A stretch of 64,000 bases of DNA from Neocallimastix lanati (nom. inval.) (Eukaryota; Neocallimastigomycota; Neocallimastigomycetes; Neocallimastigales; Neocallimastigaceae): NCBI GenBank assembly GCA_016946835.1, contig JACVTC010000245.1, forward strand, positions 1-64,000, in the 5' to 3' direction. Shown piece after piece: positions 8,805-21,209 of the stretch. The notes under the pieces are model-generated. The model ran no database searches, was not told where the DNA came from, and was given only the letters and a program-made list of their open reading frames with translations. The position numbers and the translations under genes were made by a program. Each line of letters starts with the position of its first letter. The stretch's first letter is position 1.

Positions 8805-11434
8805 TTACCTCAAATGAATTAATTCGAAATAATCAAGTAAATTTAGACAAAAATCAAATAACAAGTTCAGGAATAAATACAGGAGCAGATATTAAAGATA
8901 ATTTAAATTCAGACGTAAGTAAAAATTTGAATTATTTTGAATCAATAAATAAAAAAGTAAATAACATAGGAATAAACAAAATAAATTTAAGCAAAAATAA
9001 TTTAAATTTAAATATAAATAAAAATTCTGATTATTCTAATGAAGTAAGTAATAATTATAATTACTCAAATAACGGTTATAGTTCTAATGTAAATAATAAT
9101 AATATAAATAACAATTACATGGGGAATGATTTAAATCATAATTTAAATATTGATAATATTAACCCTATTGATAATAATTCTAATATAAGTGTAAATAAAC
9201 CAATAAATATAGTAATTAAAAATAATTCAAATTCAAATAATCAAATAAAAAATAAAAATGAACCAGATAGTGAAAAATATATTTCACAGGATATATCAGG
9301 AATTAATATCAATGAAAATAATGTCTGTAGGAAACATATTTTACGAGATAGATTTTTGCGTGAATTTGCAATTAGAAATTCGAATTCAAAACAAAATAAA
9401 CAAAATTGTAATGTTTACAATGATAAGAATGTGAATGAAATTGTAAATAATAATAACATAAGAAATGAACAAAAGATAAGTAATGCAGTTAGTAATAATA
9501 ATAGTGACAATATGAATAATAATAAGAATGTTATTAATAAAATAACTATTAATAAGAAATATAAAAATAAACAAGAATCCACAGAATTCTTGCTAAATAA
9601 ATTAAAAGAACCTTCAAGGACTTCAAACGGTTTAAATAATAAATGTAATAATAAAAATGGCAATAATACACAAAAACAAAGCGTTAGAAAGCAAAGTGTG
9701 AAAAATAACAAAAATGATAGCCATAAACAGGTTAATAAAAATAGTATCATATATGTTAAGAAAAATAATAACAAACGTAAAAAAATTTATAAAGATGAAT
9801 ATAATATTGTAAAACACCCATCAAAAAAATATAAATCATTTAGTATAGATGATATAATAGGTACTAATGCTTTTCTAGCTGTAGATAATAATAATTCTAT
9901 TGAACCACGCAGTTATAAAGAGATATTTTCCATGAAAGATAAAGACATGTGGTTGAAGGCAGTGGATGAAGAACTAAACAATATGAAGAAAATGAATGTA
10001 TTTTCAATAATCCGTAAAGTACCAAAAGATGCCAATGTTATTTCAACAAGGTGGGTCCTTAAACATAAGAAAGATCCTGAAGGTAAGATAATCAAATATA
10101 AAGCTAGATTAGTAGCTAAGGGGTATAGCCAGGTGTATGGAATTGATTTCAAGAATACTTTTTCACCTACCCTTAAACAAGACACGCTCAAAATAATAAT
10201 AGCTATTTCTGTTCAAAATAAATTTCAAATACATCAAATGGATATTAAAGCGGCGTATCTAAACGCAAAGCTGGACGAAGACATTTATATGCTACTGCCA
10301 GAAGGAGTGAATAAAAAGGGGTATTGCAAATTGAATAAAGCTTTATATGGTTTAAGGCAATCCGGAAGAATGTGGAATGAGACCCTTAACAAGGTATTGT
10401 TAGAGTTGAATTTTAATAGATTTTTAAGTGATCCATGTGTTTACATTAAAAAGGATAAAACTAACAAGATTATATGCTTATTAGCAGTTTATGTGGACGA
10501 TATAATTGTTGCTGGGAAGTATGATCAAATAATTAAAACGAAATCTTTAATTAAAAATAATTTTGAAGCTACAGATGTAGGTGAAGTAGACTTTATTATA
10601 GGTATAAAGTTTGAAAAATGTAATGATGGTTATATTATCCATCAGAAGAAATATCTTAATGAAATTTTAAATAAGTTTAATATCAATAAATATAATCCAG
10701 TATCAAATACAACACCAATCGAGTCTATTGAATTAAGGAGTAAAAAATTTAATGTAACAAAATATAAGCAAGCTATAGGATCCTTGTTATATTTAGCTAT
10801 CAGCACGAGGCCGGACATATTATTTTCTGTGAGTAAAGCTTCCAGAAAATCCGATAATCCAACATATGAAGATTGGTACAATGTACTAAAAATTTTTAGA
10901 TACTTGAAAGGTAATCCTAATTATGGAATTAAATTCACTTATACTAATACTTTTAATTTTAATGTTTATGTTGACGCCGATTTAGGTGGTGATAAGGAAA
11001 CAAGGAAGTCAACTACTGGATTTGTAATGATGATAAACTCAGCTCCTACTAGTTGGTATTCCAAACTGCAACATTGTGTTTCAGTTTCTACTGCGGAAAG
11101 TGAGTATTATGGAATTCATGAGTGTGCAAGACACTGTCTCTGGTATAGAAATATATTTAAGGAACTTGGACTTAAGCAGGATGTTATTACAATAAACACC
11201 GATAATAAAGCTGCAATTTACAATTGCGAAAATGAAACTATTAATCCGAAATCTAAGCACATCGACCTACGATATCACAGTATAAGAGAATTAATCAAGA
11301 AAGGTTATATCAATTTAAAGTATATAAAATCGGAAAATAACTTATCCGATGGATTTACCAAATATCTAAATTCTACTTTAATGACCAGGTTTAGAAATAA
11401 TATTCTCTATGATCTAAACAATATTAAACTTTAG
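6704..11434 (+). CDS. pol: Pol polyprotein PR-IN-RT-RNaseH (unit B), intact, expressed as Gag-Pol by -1 frameshift
   Basis: The pol frame opens just after an in-frame TAA at 6701-6703 and runs 1576 codons to TAG. The protease active site DSGAS is at residues 47-51, before the first Met (residue 54), so initiation at that ATG is unlikely. The order is: HHCC finger (H215, H220, C239, C242); integrase core with D269, D332 and E368, the last two 35 residues apart; Asn-rich linker about 490-1020; basic motif 1024-1044; RT from about 1077 with YVDD at 1263-1266; RNase H with D1424 or D1426, E1465, D1500 and D1549. Together they would mature Gag, copy RNA to cDNA and insert it. The linker makes pol long for a copia element. 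A 23-residue tandem duplication lies at the C-terminal side of the protease and may impair it. Confidence 0.94.
6716..6790 (+). promoter_or_regulatory. -1 programmed frameshift signal: A AAU UUU heptamer plus candidate H-type pseudoknot (unit B)
   Basis: The heptamer AAATTTT at 6716-6722 is in the gag register A AAT TTT, four bases before the gag stop, and a one-base backward slip leads straight into pol. After an 11-nt spacer, TATACTAGGCAG (6734-6745) pairs with CTGCCAAGTATA (6762-6773) with a single A-A mismatch. The loop segment GTTATTAT (6753-6760) is fully complementary to ATAATAAC (6783-6790), allowing an H-type pseudoknot. Heptamers in register also lie at 12948, 19178, 25350, 37693, 43856, 50028, 56192 and 62331. 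Those at 503 and 31507 are out of register because of a lost base upstream. Stem 2 is nearly all A/U, so it is less certain than stem 1. Confidence 0.82.
6968..7105 (+). repeat. 69-bp in-frame tandem duplication in protease region (unit B)
   Basis: Bases 6968-7036 and 7037-7105 are near-identical copies that differ only at the final base. They encode 23 residues twice, beginning GLINNHK and ending FKRSL. This is the segment after the protease core, related to the VPS-containing motif common before the copia zinc finger. Units D to K have one copy. Confidence 0.95.
8195..9771 (+). other. Asn-rich low-complexity linker of pol with AAT microsatellites (unit B)
   Basis: More than 500 codons between integrase and RT are dominated by Asn, with Ile, Leu, Lys, Ser and Asp. 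The coding DNA contains pure AAT runs, for example 8774-8803 (10 repeats). The same run has 14 repeats in unit D (21167-21208) and 11 in unit G (39676-39708). The tract stays open in the intact copies, so it is translated. No folded domain is recognisable. Confidence 0.85.
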
Positions 11435-11440
11435 GGGGAA

Positions 11441-11828
11441 TGTTAAAAATAAAGTTTAATATTTTAATTAAGTCTTGTATAATTAAGATTTACTTATTTA
11501 TTAAATTAAATATGTTTTTCATTATTTTGTATAATGTAAAATATTATGAGGCGTATTAATGATGTACATCATATATTTACAATTATAACTAATATAGTTA
11601 AATTAAATTTTATTAATGTATATACATTTAAGGATTATGATAATTAATCCTATAATAAAAATATTACTAAAAATATATAGTTATTAAAATAATAATAAAA
11701 TTATAATAAAATAAATAAAGTGATCACATAATAAAAACTAAACAAAAATAACATATACTTTAATAGATTAAGAGTCTCAGTTAGCTCTAGTTAGTTTATA
11801 AACATCAATAATAATTTATATTCCAACA
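11441..11828 (+). repeat. LTR2 (388 bp), block-1 type
   Basis: It follows the unit B purine tract at 11433-11440. It has the same length and diagnostic sites as LTR1, including ATAATAAAAATATTAC and CAAAAATAACATATAC in its second half. Confidence 0.93.
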
Positions 11829-11901
11829 ATAAAAAAAATAAAAGTAAATTGAAATTTCAAGATTCCGAAATTTATTTTAATTAAATCTTAGTTATTCAAT
11901 A

Positions 11902-12960
11902 ATGGAAGATAGATCATTTAATATTTTAAGCAACAAAAAACTTACTGTCGAAACCTATCCTCTTTGGGCATCAGATATGGATCTAATATTAACAGCCAAT
12001 GAATTAGATCAATATATCTACGAAAACAACATGAAGAAGATCTCGAAAAACTCAGAAAATTTTGAATCTTCAAAGGGAATTAAAATTAGAGGAACTGAGA
12101 TATACTATCATAAATCAGTCACGAAAAATATGATAGTTGGTGACAGCAAAGCAAAAAGATACATCAGTATGAATTTAGAAAATGAAATAAAGTTAAGTAT
12201 TGACTTCAAAAACAGTTCCGCATATGAAATATGGGAGTTATTGAAAAAGACTTTTACTAAAGGTAAAGAGGAAATGAAATTACAACTAAATGAAAAATTA
12301 GAGAATATGACCTATGATAAATCTTCAGACATAGGAATATTCATAGCCAACATGGAAGTCACATTTAATAAATTAGAAGAATTAGGTGATAAAGTCAGTG
12401 ATGAAAGAAAATTCAACTATTTATATAATGCTCTTCCATCAGACATTACCCAATTAACAAATATGTTAGGTTTTCAAAATGATTGGAATAGATGTTGCGA
12501 TATGTTAAAAACATCAATTCCAAAGATAAAGTTCTTAAATAGCTTAAGAATTAAGCAAGAGAAAACAAAAGCATTTAGTAGTGAAACAAAAACAATAGAA
12601 AGTGTCAAAAGATATAAACAAAATAGAAATCTTAGCAAGAAAAATAGGAAAAATATAAAGTGCCACAATTGTGGCGGATTTGGCCATATATCACGTGAGT
12701 GCCTCAAGAATGGAAGAATTCATGGAGGTGTAGTGTACGATAAATATGGTAAAAGACACTACAAAGAGAAGAAAATGAAACACCAACAACATGCAGATAA
12801 CGTAGAAGTCAATGAGCAAGAAGAAGAATCTGAAAGGTATGTAGATATATACAGTAATGCCTTAAATATGGACTATAATGATGAAAGGGAGGAAAGTCAA
12901 TCCAACTGCGTAACAACAAGAATCCCAAAAAATAAAACCAATATCAAAAATTTTCATTAA
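11902..12960 (+). CDS. gag: Gag (unit C), intact
   Basis: The 352-residue product appears identical to Gag of unit B, with the block-1 marker Thr at residue 137. Leader and start context are as in unit B. The slippery heptamer is in register at 12948-12954. Confidence 0.95.
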   Translation: MEDRSFNILSNKKLTVETYPLWASDMDLILTANELDQYIYENNMKKISKNSENFESSKGIKIRGTEIYYHKSVTKNMIVGDSKAKRYISMNLENEIKLSIDFKNSSAYEIWELLKKTFTKGKEEMKLQLNEKLENMTYDKSSDIGIFIANMEVTFNKLEELGDKVSDERKFNYLYNALPSDITQLTNMLGFQNDWNRCCDMLKTSIPKIKFLNSLRIKQEKTKAFSSETKTIESVKRYKQNRNLSKKNRKNIKCHNCGGFGHISRECLKNGRIHGGVVYDKYGKRHYKEKKMKHQQHADNVEVNEQEEESERYVDIYSNALNMDYNDEREESQSNCVTTRIPKNKTNIKNFH

Positions 12961-15002
12961 AACAATATACTAGGCAGAGCTTAAGTTATTATACTGCCAA
13001 GTATAAAAAACGTAATAATAACAAAGAAAATGAAATTAATAAAAATAACAACGACATTACTATATGGACATTAGATTCTGGGGCGTCATACCACATGACC
13101 CATGATGAAAATAATTTAGTGAATACACGTGATTTTCATATAACTATATATTTTGCTAATGGAGGAATGGTAAAATCCAAAAGTATTGGTAATTATATTG
13201 GTTTAATTAACAATCATAAAATTATTTTGAATGATGTTATATATGTGCCATCCTTTAAAAGAAGTCTTGGTTTAATTAACAATCATAAAATTATTTTGAA
13301 TGATGTTATATATGTGCCATCCTTTAAAAGAAGTCTAATTTCTATAGATCATTTAAGTAAAGATAATTATAAAACTGTATTTTGTAAAAATAAGTATGAT
13401 AATAAAAACTGTGCCATCTTATATAATGATAATGGAAAACGAATTTATACATCATACGCTAACAATTCAAAAGTTTACAAAATACTAACTAGTAAAAATA
13501 ATATAAATAATAATTCAAATAATGTTGTATGTTATAATATACAAAATGCTATAAACGATTCTAATATGGATTTATGGCATAGAAGAATGGGTCATTTTAA
13601 TATTGACTCTATTAAAGATAAATTAAATAAAATATATATAAAACACAAATGCAAAATTTGTTCTTGTTCAAAATTAAAAAACCTCCCCTATAAACCATCC
13701 ACCAACCATATGACAAAACCATTTGAACTTATTCATATGGACTTAGTGTTCGTTCCCGATTATTCTATTTACGGGAATAAATATTTTTTATCTATTCTTG
13801 ACGATTATTCAAGATATAGTTGGGTCCTCTTCATAAAGAGAAAAAGTGATACATTTAAAACCTTTATTATATGGTACAATCAAATCAAAAACTTATTTGA
13901 TAATTGTAATATTAAATATATTAAAACTGATAACGGTACAGAATTCTTTAACAATAATTTCAACGAATTCTACGAAAGAACAGGAATAATACATGAGCAT
14001 ACTATTGCTCATAATCCACAACAAAATGGTAGGGTGGAAAGACTTCATGGGACACTAATATCTAATGGTGATGCTATGCTTAATGATGCAAAGTTAAACC
14101 ATAAATTTTGGGAAGATGCTGTATCCACAGCAAATTATATACACAACAGATTGCCACATAAAGGCAACAATAACAAAGTACCATATGAAATCTTGTTTAA
14201 AAGTAAAGTTGACTACAATAAATTTAGAGTCTTTGGTTGTCGTGTATATTTTTACGTTCCAAAACAATTTAGGAAGAAGTTTTGCAATACAACTCTCCCT
14301 GGTATCTTTCTCGGATACGATGAAATAAACCATACCGCTTACAAAATATATGATATTAAAAATAACAAAATAATTCTAGCTCGCACTGTAGAGTTTCTTG
14401 AGGATGAACCTGCAAATTTAAGTGCTCCTCTATCATCACCGGATAATATAAATTTTACTAATTATTATGAAGATGAAGAGATAGACTATATGAATAGTGA
14501 TGATAATGGAAATAATATAAATGATGAGAATAATGAATACAATATAATTTATAATATAAACAATAATAATAATGACAATAATAATAATAATAATACCAAA
14601 ATTAACGAAATTAATAATTTAATCAATGAACATAACTATAATAATATATATCGTCCAAATAATAATAATTTTATTAATATGGATCAAAATCAAAATAATT
14701 TAATTTTACAAAATCAAAATAATATTATTGGACCTCCACAACATAACAATAATTTTGAAGATAACAATAATAAAAATTTTTCAATTCCTAATTTAAACAA
14801 CCAATTAAATAATTTAAATTATAAATTTAATGATCAATCATTAAATTTAGATAATAATAATAAAACTAATTCAAATGTTATAAATCATAATTTAAATAAT
14901 TTTAATCAGAAAAATATTAATTCCATTTATTTCCAAGAAGAAAATAATAAGGATTTTCATAATGGAAATAAAGAAAGATTTAATATTGATAATTTAATTG
15001 AA

Positions 15003-15036
<34 letters not shown>

Positions 15037-17667
15037 TTACCTCAAATGAATTAATTCGAAATAATCAAGTAAATTTAGACAAAAATCAAATAACAAGTTC
15101 AGGAATAAATACAGGAGCAGATATTAAAGATAATTTAAATTCAGACGTAAGTAAAAATTTGAATTATTTTGAATCAATAAATAAAAAAGTAAATAACATA
15201 GGAATAAACAAAATAAATTTAAGCAAAAATAATTTAAATTTAAATATAAATAAAAATTCTGATTATTCTAATGAAGTAAGTAATAATTATAATTACTCAA
15301 ATAACGGTTATAGTTCTAATGTAAATAATAATAATATAAATAACAATTACATGGGGAATGATTTAAATCATAATTTAAATATTGATAATATTAACCCTAT
15401 TGATAATAATTCTAATATAAGTGTAAATAAACCAATAAATATAGTAATTAAAAATAATTCAAATTCAAATAATCAAATAAAAAATAAAAATGAACCAGAT
15501 AGTGAAAAATATATTTCACAGGATATATCAGGAATTAATATCAATGAAAATAATGTCTGTAGGAAACATATTTTACGAGATAGATTTTTGCGTGAATTTG
15601 CAATTAGAAATTCGAATTCAAAACAAAATAAACTAAATTGTAATGTTTACAATGATAAGAATGTGAATGAAATTGTAAATAATTATAACATAAGAAATGA
15701 ACAAAAGATAAGTAATGCAGTTAGTAATAATAATAGTGACAATATGAATAATAATAAGAATGTTATTAATAAAATAACTATTAATAAGAAATATAAAAAT
15801 AAACAAGAATCCACAGAATTCTTGCTAAATAAATTAAAAGAACCTTCAAGGACTTCAAACGGTTTAAATAATAAATGTAATAATAAAAATGGCAATAATA
15901 CACAAAAACAAAGCGTTAGAAAGCAAAGTGTGAAAAATAACAAAAATGATAGCCATAAACAGGTTAATAAAAATAGTATCATATATGTTAAGAAAAATAA
16001 TAACAAACGTAAAAAAATTTATAAAGATGAATATAATATTGTAAGACACCCATCAAAAAAATATAAATCATTTAGTATAGATGATATAATAGGTACTAAT
16101 GCTTTTCTAGCTGTAGATAATAATAATTCTATTGAACCACGCAGTTATAAAGAGATATTTTCCATGAAAGATAAAGACATGTGGTTGAAGGCAGTGGATG
16201 AAGAACTAAACAATATGAAGAAAATGAATGTATTTTCAATAATCCGTAAAGTACCAAAAGATGCCAATGTTATTTCAACAAGGTGGGTCCTTAAACATAA
16301 GAAAGATTCTGAAGGTAAGATAATCAAATATAAAGCTAGATTAGTAGCTAAGGGGTATAGCCAGGTGTATGGAATTGATTTCAAGAATACTTTTTCACCT
16401 ACCCTTAAACAAGACACGCTCAAAATAATAATAGCTATTTCTGTTCAAAATAAATTTCAAATACATCAAATGGATATTAAAGCGGCTTATCTAAACGCAA
16501 AGCTGGACGAAGACATTTATATGCTACTGCCAGAAGGAATGAATAAAAAGGGGTATTGCAAATTGAATAAAGCTTTATATGGTTTAAGGCAATCCGGAAG
16601 GATGTGGAATGAGACCCTTAACAAGGTATTGTTAGAATTGAATTTTAATAGATTTTTAAGTGATCCATGTGTTTACATTAAAAGGGATAAAACTAACAAG
16701 ATTATATGCTTATTAGCAGTTTATGTGGATGATATAATTGTTGCTGGGAAGTATGATCAAATAGTTAAAACAAAATCTTTAATTAAAAATAATTTTGAAG
16801 CTACAGATGTAGGTGAAGTAGACTTTATTATAGGTATAAAGTTTGAAAAATGTAATGATGGTTATATTATCCATCAGAAGAAATATCTTAATGAAATTTT
16901 AAATAAGTTTAATATCAATAAATATAATCCAGTATCAAATACAACACCAATCGAGTCTATTGAATTAAGGAGTAAAAAATTTAATGTAACAAAATATAAG
17001 CAAGCTATAGGATCCTTGTTATATTTAGCTATCAGCACGAGGCCGGACATATTATTTTTCTGTGAGTAAAGCTTCCAGAAAATCCGATAATCCAACATAC
17101 GAAGATTGGTACAATGTACTAAAAATTTTTAGATACTTGAAAGGTAATCCTAATTATGGAATTAAATTCACTTATACTAATACTTTTAATTTTAATGTTT
17201 ATGTTGACGCCGATTTAGGTGGTGATAAGGAAACAAGGAAGTCAACTACTGGATTTGTAATGATGATAAACTCAGCTCCTACTAGTTGGTATTCCAAACT
17301 GCAACATTGTGTTTCAGTTTCTACTGCGGAAAGTGAGTATTATGGAATTCATGAGTGTGCAAGACACTGTCTCTGGTATAGAAATATATTTAAGGAACTT
17401 GGACTTAAGCAGGATGTTATTACAATAAACACCGATAATAAAGCTGCAATTTACAATTGCGAAAATGAAACTATTAATCCGAAATCTAAGCACATCGACC
17501 TACGATATCACAGTATAAGAGAATTAATCAAGAAAGGTTATATTAATTTAAAGTATATAAAATCTGAAAATAACTTATCCGATGGATTTACCAAATATCT
17601 AAATTCTACTTTAATGACCAGGTTTAGAAATAATATTCTCTATGATCTAAACAATATTAAACTTTAG
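12936..17667 (+). pseudogene. pol: Pol (unit C), one extra T before RNase H
   Basis: The frame is open from the overlap through protease, integrase, linker and RT to 17069. It then ends early because a run of four T has become five (17055-17059). The RNase H part continues in the next frame, 17062-17667, and is otherwise undamaged. A single homopolymer gain is also the commonest consensus error, so the copy may really be intact. Its left part, including the 69-bp duplication (13200-13337), matches unit B. From about 14787 it carries variants shared with unit D, so this unit is a mosaic. Confidence 0.9.
13200..13337 (+). repeat. 69-bp in-frame tandem duplication in protease region (unit C)
   Basis: The two copies 13200-13268 and 13269-13337 are the same as the pair in unit B, exactly one 6232-bp period away. 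Confidence 0.95.
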
Positions 17668-17673
17668 GGGGAA

Positions 17674-18060
17674 TGTTAAAAATAAAGTTTAATATTTTAA
17701 TTAAGTCTTGTATAATTAAGATTTACTTATTTATTAAATTAAATATGTTTTTCATTATTTTGTATAATGTAAAATATTATGAGGCGTATTAATGATGTAC
17801 ATCATATATTTACAATTATAACTAATATAGTTAAATTAAATTTTATTAATGTATATACATTTAAGGATTATGATAATTAATCCTATAATCAAATATTACT
17901 AAAAATACATAGTTATTAAAATAATAATAAAATTATAATAAAATAAATAAAGTGATCACATAATAAAAACTAAACAAAAATAACATATATTTTAAAAGAT
18001 TAAGAGTCTCAGTTAGCTCTAGTTAGTTTATAAACATCAATAATAATTTATATTCCAACA
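17674..18060 (+). repeat. LTR3 (387 bp), variant of block 1
   Basis: The ends are TGTT and AACA. It differs from LTR1 and LTR2 in the second half, reading ATAATCAAATATTAC, ACATAG and ATATTTTAAAAGATT. It shares the first two of these variants with LTR4. Confidence 0.92.
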
Positions 18061-18133
18061 ATAAAAAAAATAAAAGTAAATTGAAATTTCAAGATTCCGA
18101 AATTTATTTTAATTAAATCTTAGTTATTCAATA

Positions 18134-19190
18134 ATGGAAGATAGATCATTTAATATTTTAAGCAACAAAAAACTTACTGTCGAAACCTATCCTCTTTGGG
18201 CATCAGATATGGATCTAATATTAACAGCCAATGAATTAGATCAATATATCTACGAAAACAACATGAAGAAGATCTCGAAAACTCAGAAAATTTTGAATCT
18301 TCAAAGGGAATTAAAATTAGAGGAACTGAGATATACTATCATAAATCAGTCACGAAAAATATGATAGTTGGTGACAGCAAAGCAAAAGATACATCAGTAT
18401 GAATTTAGAAAATGAAATAAAGTTAAGTATTGACTTCAAAAACAGTTCCGCATATGAAATATGGGAGTTATTGAAAAAGACTTTTACTAAAGGTAAAGAG
18501 GAAATGAAATTACAACTAAATGAAAAATTAGAGAATATGACCTATGATAAATCTTCAGACATAGGAATATTCATATCCAACATGGAAGTCACATTTAATA
18601 AATTAGAAGAATTAGGTGATAAAGTCAGTGATGAAAGAAAATTCAACTATTTATATAATGCTCTTCCATCAGACATTACCCAATTAACAAATATGTTAGG
18701 TTTTCAAAATGATTGGAATAGATGTTGCGATATGTTAAAAACATCAATTCCAAAGATAAAGTTCTTAAATAGCTTAAGAATTAAGCAAGAGAAAACAAAA
18801 GCATTTAGTAGTGAAACAAAAACAATAGAAAGTGTCAAAAGATATAAACAAAATAGAAATCTTAGCAAGAAAAATAGGAAAAATATAAAGTGCCACAATT
18901 GTGGCGGATTTGGCCATATATCACGTGAGTGCCTCAAGAATGGAAGAATTCATGGAGGTGTAGTGTACGATAAATATGGTAAAAGACACTACAAAGAGAA
19001 GAAAATGAAACACCAACAACATGCAGATAACGTAGAAGTCAATGAGCAAGAAGAAGAATCTGAAAGGTATGTAGATATATACAGTAATGCCTTAAATATG
19101 GACTATAATGATGAAAGGGAGGAAAGTCAATCCAACTGCGTAACAACAAGAATCCCAAAAAATAAAACCAATATCAAAAATTTTCATTAA
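18134..19190 (+). pseudogene. gag: Gag (unit D), two single-base losses
   Basis: One A is missing near 18280 and another near 18384, so about 100 nt are out of frame and a stop appears at 18362-18364. From 18399 the normal frame resumes to TAA. The zinc knuckle and frameshift heptamer (19178-19184) are intact. Residue 149 reads Ser instead of Ala. Both losses are in runs of A. Confidence 0.9.
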
Positions 19191-21163
19191 AACAATATAC
19201 TAGGCAGAGCTTAAGTTATTATACTGCCAAGTATAAAAAACGTAATAATAACAAAGAAAATAAAATTAATAAAAATAACAACAACATTACTATATGGACA
19301 TTAGATTCTGGGGCGTCATACCACATGACCCATGATGAAAATAATTTAGTGAATACACGTGATTTTCATATAACTATATATTTTGCTAATGGAGGAATGG
19401 TAAAATCCAAAAGTATTGGTAATTATATTGGTTTAATTAACAATCATAAAATTATTTTGAATGATGTTATATATGTGCCATCCTTTAAAAGAAGTCTAAT
19501 TTCTATAGATCATTTAAGTAAAGATAATTATAAAACTGTATTTTGTAAAAATAAGTATGATAATAAAAACTGTGCCATCTTATATAATGATAATGGAAAA
19601 CGAATTTATACATCATACGCTAACAATTCAAAAGTTTACAAAATACTAACTAGTAAAAATAATATAAATAATAATTCAAATAATGTTGTATGTTATAATA
19701 TACAAAATGCTATAAACGATTCTAATATGGATTTATGGCATAGAAGAATGGGTCATTTTAATATTGACTCTATTAAAGATAAATTAAATAAAATATATAT
19801 AAAACACAAATGCAAAATTTGTTCTTGTTCAAAATTAAAAAACCTCCCCTATAAACCATCCACCAACCATATGACAAAACCATTTGAACTTATTCATATG
19901 GACTTAGTGTTCGTTCCCGATTATTCTATTTACGGGAATAAATATTTTTTATCTATTCTTGACGATTATTCAAGATATAGTTGGGTCCTCTTCATAAAGA
20001 GAAAAAGTGATACATTTAAAACCTTTATTATATGGTACAATCAAATCAAAAACTTATTTGATAATTGTAATATTAAATATATTAAAACTGATAACGGTAC
20101 AGAATTCTTTAACAATAATTTCAACGAATTCTACGAAAGAACAGGAATAATACATGAGCATACTATTGCTCATAATCCACAACAAAATGGTAGGGTGGAA
20201 AGACTTCATGGGACACTAATATCTAATGGTGATGCTATGCTTAATGATGCAAAGTTAAACCATAAATTTTGGGAAGATGCTGTATCCACAGCAAATTATA
20301 TACACAACAGACTGCCACATAAAGGCAACAATAACAAAGTACCATATGAAATCTTGTTTAAAAGTAAAGTTGACTACAATAAATTTAGAGTCTTTGGTTG
20401 TCGTGTATATTTTTACGTTCCAAAACAATTTAGGAAGAAGTTTTGCAATACAACTCTCCCTGGTATCTTTCTCGGATACGATGAAATAAACCATACCGCT
20501 TACAAAATATATGATATTAAAAATAACAAAATAATTCTAGCTCGCACTGTAGAGTTTCTTGAGGATGAACCTGCAAATTTAAGTGCTCCTCTATCATCAC
20601 CGGATAATATAAATTTTACTAATTATTATGAAGATGAAGAGATAGACTATATGAATAGTGATGATAATGGAAATAATATAAATGATGAGAATAATGAATA
20701 CAATATAATTTATAATATAAACAATAATAATAATGACAATAATAATAATAATAATACCAAAATTAACGAAATTAATAATTTAATCAATGAACATAACTAT
20801 AATAATATATATCGTCCAAATAATAATAATTTTATTAATATGGATCAAAATCAAAATAATTTAATTTTACAAAATCAAAATAATATTATTGGACCTCCAC
20901 AACATAACAATAATTTTGAAGATAACAATAATAAAAATTTTTCAATTCCTAATTTAAACAACCAATTAAATAATTTAAATTATAAATTTAATGATCAATC
21001 ATTAAATTTAGATAATAATAATAAAACTAATTCAAATGTTATAAATCATAATTTAAATAATTTTAATCAGAAAAATATTAATTCCATTTATTTCCAAGAA
21101 GAAAATAATAAGGATTTTCATAATGGAAATAAAGAAAGATTTAATATTGATAATTTAATTGAA

Positions 21164-21209
<46 letters not shown>

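Larger units (their letters stand above)
5209..11828 (+). mobile_element. Complete copia element, unit B, with intact gag and pol
   Basis: This stretch has the form of a full-length element: LTR1, leader, gag, frameshift site, pol, purine tract, LTR2. LTR1 and LTR2 are both 388 bp and I saw no difference between them. Both reading frames are open over their whole length. Both LTRs also serve the neighbouring units, so it is not an isolated insertion. It carries the 69-bp duplication in the protease region that units D to K lack. Confidence 0.93.

Noticed and set aside
9415-9774. Minus-strand open frames rich in Leu, Ile and Phe (also at 3183-3542, 27969-28328, 40320-40679, 52655-53014)
   Set aside because: They are the reverse complement of the AAT/AAA-rich pol linker and recur with each unit. 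They have no start context or domain and are explained by low complexity.
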